Shown: positions 33,491-39,775 of the stretch, one piece after another
Position numbering within the stretch: position 1 is the stretch's first letter
Layout: the number at the start of each line of letters is the position of its first letter
NCBI GenBank assembly: GCA_013151215.1
Contig: JAADIS010000140.1
Coordinates: 1 to 39,775, forward strand
Source of the DNA: Chlorobiota bacterium
Lineage (GTDB): Bacteria; Bacteroidota; Bacteroidia; Bacteroidales; F082
DNA length: 39,775 nt
Reading direction: 5' to 3'
The notes under the pieces: model-generated
What the model was told of the DNA's origin: nothing
Database searches by the model: none
Seen by the model: only the letters and a program-made list of their open reading frames with translations
Program-made: the position numbers and the translations under genes

Positions 33491-35950
33491 ATGAAAGATA
33501 TTAATCATAACCCGGAATTAAAACTAGCTTACGATTTTGTTCAATATACCGACAAAAACATTTTCCTTACTGGAAAAGCCGGGACAGGTAAAACAACTTT
33601 TTTGCAAGATTTAAAGGAACACTCACCAAAAAGGATGATAGTGGTTGCCCCCACAGGTGTTGCCGCCATTAATGCAGGAGGAGTAACTATCCATTCCTTT
33701 TTCCAATTGGCTTTTGGGCCGAACATACCCGGTTATACCGATATCGAAGCCCAGAAATCCATGAGGTTCAGTTCGCAAAAACGAAATATCATCAAGAGCC
33801 TCGACCTCTTGGTTATTGATGAAATAAGTATGGTAAGGGCCGATTTGCTGGATGGCATCGATGAGGTATTGCGCAGGTTCCGCAGGAACAACGAGCCCTT
33901 TGGAGGCGTGCAAATGCTGATGATAGGCGATATGCAGCAGTTGCCGCCGGTAGTTAGGGGCCAGGAATGGAATTTATTGAGACAGCACTACGACACAGCA
34001 TTCTTTTTCAGTAGCCTGGCACTTAAGAAAACTAGTTTTATAACAATCACCTTAAAGCATGTTTACAGACAAAAAGACGAACATTTTGTTGAAATACTCA
34101 ATAAGATACGCGACAAACAAATGGACGAAAAGGCATTGGGAATTCTCAACAGCAGATATATACCTGATTTCGATCCCGGCGATGAAAACTACATTATCTT
34201 AACTACCCATAATGCCAAAGCCCAATCGATAAACAACAAAAAACTTGCTGAATTAAAGCCAAAATCATTTTATTATGATGCTGAGGTAAAAGGTAATTTC
34301 TCTGAATATAATTTCCCGACGGATGAAAAACTTGAGTTGAAACTAGGCTCGCAAGTGATGTTTGTTAAAAACGATCCTGAGCCGGACAAAAAGTTTTTCA
34401 ACGGAAAAATAGGAGTAATTAGTTCCATATCAAAAGATGAAATATTAGTAAGATGCCCCGACGACACAGAGGAAATTGAAGTCCGCCCTCTAGTTTGGGA
34501 AAACATCAAATACAGCATCGATCAGCAAAGCAAAGAGATTAGCGAAAGCGTTGAAGGTACATTCACTCAGATCCCGCTTAAACTTGCCTGGGCAATAACT
34601 ATTCATAAATCGCAAGGACTAACATTCGACAAGGCAATCATCGATTCGGAACTGGCCTTCGCCCACGGCCAGGTTTATGTGGCTTTGAGCCGATGCCGTT
34701 CGTTGGAAGGAATGGTGCTGAGCACACGGTTCTCCACCCAAAGCCTGAAAACAGACCACCTAATCGACAGTTTCAGCAATAGTGCCGAGAAAAGCCAACC
34801 TGACGAAAAACGCCTGAAACAATCAAAGGCTGAATATATTGAAAAAACCCTGGTAGATTTATTCAATTTTGAACTCTTAAGGAGCAACTTACAATGGCTG
34901 CGGAGGCTATCTTACTCGAACAAAAGACATGTCTTGGAAACTAATATCGATATGCTTGACAAAGTTCAGGACGATTTCAATAAGAACATATTTGAAGTGG
35001 GAAAGAAATTCAGCCCACAATTACACAATCTGTTGCTCAACAACCACGATGCAGGCAATAATGATGAGCTGCAGGAAAGGATAAAGAAAGCCGTTGAATA
35101 TTTCTTGGGGAAATTGCGCGGCATCGTCAGCGAGAAAATTTCAAGCTATAGCATCGAGAGCGACAATAAAGAGATAACAAAGAAACTTCAGAAAGCCGAA
35201 AAGTTCGTCCTTGAGGAACTGGCCTTTAAGACACAATGTCTGGAATACTGCACCAATGGCTTTGCCTTAAACGATTATTTGCAATTTAGGGCCAAAGCCT
35301 CCATGGAGCCGCCCACAAAGGCCGAATCAAAAAGCCGGGGAAAACAAGCAGTGAGCGTCGAAGTCCACAATCCGGACTTATATAAAACAATTAAGGCCTG
35401 GAGGGATACACTTGCCGTTGAGAGCGATGTTAGCCATTTTATGATCATGCCGTTAAAAACTATGAGGGCGCTTAGCAACCAGGCCCCATCCAATATGGAA
35501 GAGTTAAAAATGGTTCACGGTATGGGGAGGAAGAAGATCGAAGCTTTCGGGGAAGAGATACTTGAAATAATAAAGCATTTCCGCAAAAACAACGAAGTTA
35601 AAATACTAGATGCTGAATTGCCCAAAAAGAAGAAGAAAAGCCCTAAAACAGATACCAGACTCGTGAGTTTGGAATTATGGGAAAAACACAGGGACGTGGA
35701 AAAAGTTGCAAAAGAAAGGTCTTTGGCGGTCTCAACTATACTTGGTCATCTAATAACCTTCGTTGGTTCAGCTAAACTATCGGTAAATGAATTTATCAGC
35801 GAAGATAAACTGAATAAAATTATCCCCTACTTCGAAAAAGATCTTGAAATTCCTTTAAGCGAAATCATAGAACAAACAGGTAGCGAATTTAGTTATAACG
35901 ATTTAAGATTCGTCAGGGAGCACTTGAGATGGTTGAAAACCAATGAATGA
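33491..35950 (+). CDS. PIF1-like helicase with HRDC and C-terminal HTH domains
   Basis: 819 residues from the ATG at 33491 (a GTG lies one codon upstream). The motor is of the PIF1/RecD-like SF1B type: Walker A GKAGTGKT (28-35), motif Ia VVAPTGVAAINAGGVTIHSF, Walker B LLVIDEISMV, motif III GGVQMLMIGDMQQLPPV, and C-terminal AWAITIHKSQGLTFDKA with YVALSRCRS. About 630-700 is an HRDC domain (MPLKTMRALSNQAPSNMEEL, then MVHGMGRKKIEAFGEEI), and the end is an HTH_40-type domain (DVEKVAKERSLAVSTILGHL), both better known from RecQ helicases. It probably unwinds G-quadruplexes or stalled forks and supports repair. It is a monocistronic gene beside the restriction-modification remnant. Confidence 0.92.
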   Translation: MKDINHNPELKLAYDFVQYTDKNIFLTGKAGTGKTTFLQDLKEHSPKRMIVVAPTGVAAINAGGVTIHSFFQLAFGPNIPGYTDIEAQKSMRFSSQKRNIIKSLDLLVIDEISMVRADLLDGIDEVLRRFRRNNEPFGGVQMLMIGDMQQLPPVVRGQEWNLLRQHYDTAFFFSSLALKKTSFITITLKHVYRQKDEHFVEILNKIRDKQMDEKALGILNSRYIPDFDPGDENYIILTTHNAKAQSINNKKLAELKPKSFYYDAEVKGNFSEYNFPTDEKLELKLGSQVMFVKNDPEPDKKFFNGKIGVISSISKDEILVRCPDDTEEIEVRPLVWENIKYSIDQQSKEISESVEGTFTQIPLKLAWAITIHKSQGLTFDKAIIDSELAFAHGQVYVALSRCRSLEGMVLSTRFSTQSLKTDHLIDSFSNSAEKSQPDEKRLKQSKAEYIEKTLVDLFNFELLRSNLQWLRRLSYSNKRHVLETNIDMLDKVQDDFNKNIFEVGKKFSPQLHNLLLNNHDAGNNDELQERIKKAVEYFLGKLRGIVSEKISSYSIESDNKEITKKLQKAEKFVLEELAFKTQCLEYCTNGFALNDYLQFRAKASMEPPTKAESKSRGKQAVSVEVHNPDLYKTIKAWRDTLAVESDVSHFMIMPLKTMRALSNQAPSNMEELKMVHGMGRKKIEAFGEEILEIIKHFRKNNEVKILDAELPKKKKKSPKTDTRLVSLELWEKHRDVEKVAKERSLAVSTILGHLITFVGSAKLSVNEFISEDKLNKIIPYFEKDLEIPLSEIIEQTGSEFSYNDLRFVREHLRWLKTNE

Positions 35951-36001
35951 GATGTCATCCATTTATCCTGAAAACACCGATATACTATTAAACCGCAAAA
36001 A

Positions 36002-36026
36002 AAAATCCCGCTTTGAGCGGGATTTT
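36002..36026. terminator. Bidirectional terminator between the helicase and etfA
   Basis: AAAATCCCGC (36002-36011) and GCGGGATTTT (36017-36026) form a perfect 10-bp stem with a 5-base loop, flanked by nine A on one side (a T-run for the minus strand) and T-rich DNA on the other. It serves both convergent genes. Confidence 0.9.
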
Positions 36027-36047
36027 CATTTTATTTTGATCGGCTAT

Positions 36048-37010
36048 CTACATCGCTTTCACTGCATCGATAAGTTGTGGGAGAACTTTGAAAACATCGC
36101 CTACAATACCATAATCGGCCGCCTCGAAAATAGGGGCTTCCGGATCTTTGTTGATGGCAACTATGACTTTCGAAGAACTTACACCGCCCAAATGTTGTAT
36201 GGCACCTGATATTCCAAAGGCGAAATACAGGTTGGGGGCAATAATCTTTCCGGTCTGGCCAACATGTTCTGTATGCGATCGCCATCCCTCGTCGGAAACA
36301 GGACGCGAGCATGCCATACCGGCACCAAGCAGGTCGGCAAGTTCTTCCAGGCCGCCCCAATTATCGCCACTCTTCATTCCACGTCCGCCCGAAACAACTA
36401 TTTCAGCATCGTTGAGCAAGACTTTTCCAGTAATTTTATTGGTTTCGTTTACAACAGTGTTGAAATCAGCATCGTCAGCTGCTGCGTCAAATGCTTCAAT
36501 GGTCGCTGTGCCAGCAGTTTCGGCCAACTCAAACGAATTTTGCGAAAGTGTTACAACTTTTATGTCGGCATTAATTTGAACATTGGCAAATGCCTTTCCG
36601 GTAAACACTTTTTTCTTGATCACGAAAGGGTCGAAAGAAGAAGGAAGTGCTGTTGCGCCCGAAACCAACCCGGCATCGAGCTTTACCGAGACCCTGGGGG
36701 CAAGAGCCTTGCCAAGGTTGTCGTGGGCAAAAACCACAACTTTAGCACCCTCCTTGTTGGCGGCGGCGGCAATAGCCTTTGACAATGCCTTGTTGTCGAG
36801 GCTCCCAAACCTGTTGTCTTCGAGTTTTAAAACTTTTGAGGCGCCATAATTCGCTAATTTGTTTAATTCGTCATCGGCAACCTCACCAACCGAAAGGGCC
36901 GTAACCGACGAATCCATTTCTTTTGCGATGGCAGCTGCATACGAAACCAGCTCAAAACTTAATTTCTTGAATTTCCCGTCCCAATTTTCCGTATATACTA
37001 GTATTGACAT
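36048..37010 (-). CDS. etfA: Electron transfer flavoprotein alpha subunit
   Basis: A 320-residue ETF alpha subunit of normal length. The C-terminal FAD-binding domain shows SGGRGMKSGDNW, RPVSDEGWRSHTEHVGQTGK and the family signature LYFAFGISGAIQHLGG, followed by AINKDPEAPIFEAADYGIVG. With EtfB it accepts electrons from acyl-CoA dehydrogenases and passes them to a membrane quinone oxidoreductase, here probably the FeS protein encoded at 9394-11466. It follows etfB after 78 bases containing a hairpin. Confidence 0.96.
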   Translation of the reverse strand: MSILVYTENWDGKFKKLSFELVSYAAAIAKEMDSSVTALSVGEVADDELNKLANYGASKVLKLEDNRFGSLDNKALSKAIAAAANKEGAKVVVFAHDNLGKALAPRVSVKLDAGLVSGATALPSSFDPFVIKKKVFTGKAFANVQINADIKVVTLSQNSFELAETAGTATIEAFDAAADDADFNTVVNETNKITGKVLLNDAEIVVSGGRGMKSGDNWGGLEELADLLGAGMACSRPVSDEGWRSHTEHVGQTGKIIAPNLYFAFGISGAIQHLGGVSSSKVIVAINKDPEAPIFEAADYGIVGDVFKVLPQLIDAVKAM

Positions 37011-37051
37011 TTTTTTTGATTTTAAATTATTAATTATTGTTTAATGGTTTC

Positions 37052-37078
37052 ATTGTTCCCGAGGGTTCCGGAAACAAT
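37052..37078 (-). other. Hairpin between etfB and etfA
   Basis: ATTGTTTCC and GGGAACAAT (minus strand, 37078-37070 and 37060-37052) pair over nine positions with one G-U wobble and a 9-base loop. No T-run follows directly, so read-through into etfA is expected; it may adjust the etfB:etfA message ratio. Confidence 0.45.
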
Positions 37079-37088
37079 CGAACCCCCA

Positions 37089-37826
37089 TTATAACACCTT
37101 TGCTTCCTCGTGCAACAATGTTATCAATTCTTTGGCATTTTCCTCGTCAACCATTTTACATGCCGCTTTTGGGGCAGGAAGCTCATAGTTTACATAAGAG
37201 GTTTTTTCGTGTGCATCAACAGCCGCAACAACATTCAAAGGTTTTTTGCGAGCCATCATAATTCCGCGCATGGCAGGGATACGGGGTTCCTTTGCTATAC
37301 CTTTTTGAACTATTGCAACAAGCGGGCCTGTAATGCTAAGCAATTGCGAACCGCCGTCAATCTCACGGTTTACGGTAAATTTATCGCCATCGATGCTGAT
37401 ACCCGAAACAGCGGAAACAGAGTTGAAATCGAGCATTTCGGCCAACATGCCGCCAACGGCGTTTCCGTTGTAATCAGAAGCTTCAATACCTGCAAGTATC
37501 AAATCGTAGTCCTTTGCGACTTCGGCAAGCTGTCTGGCCACGAAATAAGCATCCCTGGCGGGAACGTCAACCCTTATCGCATCGTCGGCACCAACTGCAA
37601 GGGCTTTGCGGAGCGTGGGCTCGGTGGTTTTTTCGCCAACGTTGGCAACTGTGATCTTATCGACGCCACCGGCCTCTTTCAGCTCCATGGCACGGGTTAG
37701 GGCCAGTTCGTCCCACGGATTTATTATCCACTGAACACCGGCATCGTCAAAGGAAGTATTGTCGCCCGTAAACCTGACCTTGGTGGTTGTATCGGGAACA
37801 TTACTTATTAAAACAAGTATTTTCAT
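37089..37826 (-). CDS. etfB: Electron transfer flavoprotein beta subunit
   Basis: A 245-residue ETF beta subunit. The N-terminus MKILVLISNVPDTTTKVRFT and INPWDELALTRAMELKE match the nucleotide-binding fold, and LAGIEASDYNGNAVGGMLAE near the middle is the AMP-binding signature region. It forms a heterodimer with EtfA. The gene is the first of an etfB-etfA pair downstream of an acyl-CoA dehydrogenase gene on the same strand, 219 bases away, an arrangement typical of short-chain acyl-CoA oxidation. A bifurcating ETF of the CarD/EtfB type cannot be excluded from sequence reading alone. Confidence 0.95.
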   Translation of the reverse strand: MKILVLISNVPDTTTKVRFTGDNTSFDDAGVQWIINPWDELALTRAMELKEAGGVDKITVANVGEKTTEPTLRKALAVGADDAIRVDVPARDAYFVARQLAEVAKDYDLILAGIEASDYNGNAVGGMLAEMLDFNSVSAVSGISIDGDKFTVNREIDGGSQLLSITGPLVAIVQKGIAKEPRIPAMRGIMMARKKPLNVVAAVDAHEKTSYVNYELPAPKAACKMVDEENAKELITLLHEEAKVL

Positions 37827-37981
37827 ATTAATTAAATTTGTTAAAATTATATATTTCGATTCGTTTTTGGCAAAACAACAAATTTCGTAAAAAAACCATT
37901 ACGATTTACAATGCATGCATACTATATTTTGAAAAAACAAAAACAAATCCTTTAGGATAAGTCATGATAGAATACAGAATC

Positions 37982-38009
37982 GGGTTTTAGAGAAAGTCTT
38001 TTAAAACCC
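37982..38009 (-). other. Hairpin downstream of the acyl-CoA dehydrogenase gene
   Basis: GGGTTTTA and TAAAACCC pair perfectly over eight bases with a 12-base loop in the 219-base gap between the acyl-CoA dehydrogenase gene and etfB. No T-run follows, so a partial terminator or mRNA-end stabiliser is likelier than a strong stop. No good TAnnTTTG box for etfB was found in this gap. Confidence 0.4.
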
Positions 38010-38045
38010 TAAAGATATCATATTGCAAGAAAACCGGCTATTCTG

Positions 38046-39188
38046 CTAATCTTTCAGCACATCCCGGGAGATAACAATTTTTTGTATCTCGGAAGTACCT
38101 TCGTAGATCTGTGTCAGTTTGGCCTCACGCATAAGGCGCTCTACATGATATTCCTTGACATATCCATAACCGCCATGGATTTGAACTGCCTCGGTTGTAA
38201 CTTCCATCGCCATATCCGCTGCATATTGTTTGGCCATGGCACTGGCAACGGTAATGGGTTTATTATTATCCTTCAGCCAGGCTGCTTTCAAACAAAGGTT
38301 ACGCGCATTTTCAATCTTAACCGCCATATCGGCCAGTTTAAAGGCAATAGCCTGATGATTAGCCAATTCCGTTCCAAAAGCCTTACGTTCCTTAGCATAT
38401 GCAGTGGCTCTTTCCAGTGCACCTGAGGCTATGCCTAAAGCTTGTGAGGCTATGCCTATCCTTCCTGCTTCCAAAACCATCATGGCAAATTTAAAACCAA
38501 AACCATCAGCACCGATACGGTTTTCCTTTGGTACTTTTACGTCGCTGAACATTACCGAGTGCGTATCCGACGAACGCATGCCCATTTTATCTTCATGAGG
38601 TCCCAGGCTAATTCCGGGAGTGTTTTTTTCAATTATAAAGGCATTTATCCCTCTATGTTTTTTCTCAGGATGGGTTTGGGCCATCACTATATAAGTCGAA
38701 GCAGAATTTGCATTTGAAATCCAGTTTTTAGTGCCGTTCAACAGATAGTAATCGCCTTTGTCCTCTGCCGTAGTATGCTGATGTGTGGCATCGGATCCGG
38801 CTTCGGGTTCCGACAATAAAAACGCACCAATTATTTCTCCGCTTGCCAAAGGTGTAAGATACTTTTTCTTTTGCTCATCATTGCCGAATTTGTCGAGGCC
38901 AAAACATACCAACGAATTGTTTATCGACATAATAACACTGGTTGCAGCATCGATTTTCGATATTTCTTCCATGGCCAGCACATAGGAAACAGTGTCCATG
39001 CCACTGCCGCCATATTCCGGATCCACCATCATGCCCATAAATCCAAGTTCGGCAAGGTTTTTTATATGTTTTTCGGGGAAAACAGCCTTCTCGTCCCTTT
39101 CAAGCACATCCTGGATCAACTCTCTTTGAGCATAGTCGCGGGCTGCCTGTTGTATCATTAATTGCTCTTCGCTAAATTCAAAATCCAT
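38046..39188 (-). CDS. Acyl-CoA dehydrogenase, short/medium-chain type
   Basis: A 380-residue dehydrogenase of the standard length, unlike the 594-residue enzyme in the fad block. The signatures GAFLLSEPEAGSDATH and QIHGGYGYVKEYHVERLMRE are present, and the catalytic base is probably E363 in IYEGTSEIQ, the position used in short-chain and bacterial butyryl-CoA dehydrogenases. It oxidises acyl-CoA to trans-2-enoyl-CoA and donates electrons to the ETF encoded next on the strand. If the ETF were bifurcating it could run as an enoyl-CoA reductase. It is preceded by a flavoprotein gene 57 bases upstream, probably in the same operon. Confidence 0.94.
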   Translation of the reverse strand: MDFEFSEEQLMIQQAARDYAQRELIQDVLERDEKAVFPEKHIKNLAELGFMGMMVDPEYGGSGMDTVSYVLAMEEISKIDAATSVIMSINNSLVCFGLDKFGNDEQKKKYLTPLASGEIIGAFLLSEPEAGSDATHQHTTAEDKGDYYLLNGTKNWISNANSASTYIVMAQTHPEKKHRGINAFIIEKNTPGISLGPHEDKMGMRSSDTHSVMFSDVKVPKENRIGADGFGFKFAMMVLEAGRIGIASQALGIASGALERATAYAKERKAFGTELANHQAIAFKLADMAVKIENARNLCLKAAWLKDNNKPITVASAMAKQYAADMAMEVTTEAVQIHGGYGYVKEYHVERLMREAKLTQIYEGTSEIQKIVISRDVLKD

Positions 39189-39245
39189 AATTCCATTCTA
39201 TTTATTTCAGAGGCAAATCTAGTTAATTAATTTATAGAAATGGCT

Positions 39246-39775
39246 CTAAATAAGATTTGGTTTATTAAGCGCCGTCTTGTTGAAATCGTCAACTAATTCA
39301 TCTATAATATGCTGTACTGGTTTAAGTTCATCTATCATTGCAGAAACCTGTCCGATCTCTAGTTCACCATCTATCGTATCACCTTCGAACATGCCCATTT
39401 TTGCCCTGCCTTTTCCAAGCAGTACGGCCAATTGCTCACGGCTAGCCCCTTCGCTTTCGGCTTTTTCAACTTTCCGGAAAAACTCGTTCTTTATCAAGCG
39501 CACCGACACCAGGCTCTTAAGCACAAGCTTTGTTTGCCCGTCGCCGGCATCAAAAACCGATTGTTTGAAATTATCATGAGCTGAGGATTCTTTTGAAACA
39601 GCAAACAAGCTTCCTATTTGAACCCCGTCGGCACCCAAGGTCAAAGCAGCATATATAGCCTTGCCTGAAGCAATGCCTCCTGCGGCAATTATCGGTATAT
39701 CAATAACTTGTCGTAGCATAGGAATCAGAACCATAGTTGTGGTTTCCTCGATTCCATTATGTCCACCGGCTTCAA
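39246..39775 (-). CDS. Nitronate monooxygenase / FabK-like flavoprotein, 5' part outside window
   Basis: The frame enters from the window edge as EAGGHNGIEETTTMVLIPML and runs to a stop at 39246, so 176 residues of the C-terminal part are seen. EAGGHNG, IIAAGGIASGKAIYAALTLG and GADGVQIGSLFAVSKES are the phosphate-binding and barrel motifs of the FMN TIM-barrel family that includes nitronate monooxygenases and enoyl-ACP reductase FabK. The catalytic His is expected at the HNG motif. Adjacent to an acyl-CoA dehydrogenase, an enoyl-thioester or other acyl-CoA-related role is plausible; the precise substrate is open. The methionine at 39734 is internal, not the start. Confidence 0.85.
   Translation of the reverse strand, partial: EAGGHNGIEETTTMVLIPMLRQVIDIPIIAAGGIASGKAIYAALTLGADGVQIGSLFAVSKESSAHDNFKQSVFDAGDGQTKLVLKSLVSVRLIKNEFFRKVEKAESEGASREQLAVLLGKGRAKMGMFEGDTIDGELEIGQVSAMIDELKPVQHIIDELVDDFNKTALNKPNLI

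Noticed and set aside
35943-36209. 88-codon plus-strand frame starting in the last codons of the helicase gene
   Set aside because: It runs through the bidirectional terminator and then antisense into etfA; codon use is not gene-like and the text has no recognisable motif.
36148-36579. 143-codon frame antisense to etfA
   Set aside because: Shadow of a strongly conserved gene without motifs of its own.
37905-37925. ATGCATA near etfB as a shared MarR operator
   Set aside because: The shared core is only seven bases and several copies are expected by chance in a window of this length; no symmetry or spacing matches the marR site.
1-39775. CRISPR array, tRNA or rRNA genes
   Set aside because: No regularly spaced direct repeats and no cloverleaf or rRNA-like segments were seen when reading the gaps on both strands.

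Overview
The window looks like a chromosomal segment from a member of the Bacteroidota, probably a Bacteroidales or Marinilabiliales-type anaerobe or facultative anaerobe. This is inferred from AT-rich intergenic DNA, promoters of the TTTG/TAnnTTTG type instead of sigma70 boxes, little use of Shine-Dalgarno sites, signal peptides cleaved before Gln next to a glutaminyl cyclase gene, an oxygen-independent class II ribonucleotide reductase, and MacB/FtsX-type permeases paired with a sigma54 two-component system. No rRNA, tRNA, CRISPR array or complete insertion sequence was found.

Layout. (1) 1-559: the 5' end of a secreted Asp-box (sialidase-fold) protein on the minus strand. (2) 855-11466: a plus-strand fatty-acid beta-oxidation block: MarR regulator, FadN-type hydroxyacyl-CoA dehydrogenase/enoyl-CoA hydratase, thiolase, long acyl-CoA dehydrogenase, a hotdog protein, long-chain acyl-CoA synthetase and a membrane FeS oxidoreductase that probably passes electrons from ETF to menaquinone. 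(3) 11478-17495: minus-strand dynamin-like GTPase, enolase and class II ribonucleotide reductase. (4) 17915-23221: a large envelope protein (degenerate peptidase-like domain, PD40 propeller, Omp85-like barrel), a metallo-beta-lactamase-fold hydrolase and a GT9 heptosyltransferase-like enzyme. (5) 23474-29547: an ABC exporter operon with a near-consensus sigma54 promoter, divergent from an NtrC-type regulator and its histidine kinase. (6) 29623-31213: nitroreductase-family protein and a lipoprotein glutaminyl cyclase. (7) 31214-33336: an AT-rich island with an inverted-repeat-flanked block, a truncated MutH/Sau3AI-like endonuclease remnant, a C5-cytosine methyltransferase and an XRE controller with its own palindromic operator. 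(8) 33491-35950: PIF1-like helicase with HRDC and C-terminal HTH. (9) 36048-39775: etfA, etfB, a short-chain-type acyl-CoA dehydrogenase and a partial nitronate monooxygenase/FabK-like flavoprotein, all minus strand.

How it fits together. Blocks 2 and 9 together supply nearly a full beta-oxidation pathway: activation (synthetase), oxidation (two acyl-CoA dehydrogenases), hydration and second oxidation (FadN), thiolysis (FadA), electron capture (EtfBA) and transfer to the membrane (the FeS oxidoreductase). Blocks 4 to 6 are envelope functions; the glutaminyl cyclase would cap the N-terminal Gln left on exported proteins such as those of blocks 1 and 4. Block 7 appears to be a type II restriction-modification system that has lost its nuclease but kept methyltransferase and controller.

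The points most worth a second look are the sigma54 promoter with its divergent activator, the truncated nuclease beside an inverted-repeat element, the apparent lack of a normal start codon in front of a complete signal peptide on the 1090-residue protein, and that protein's three-part architecture.
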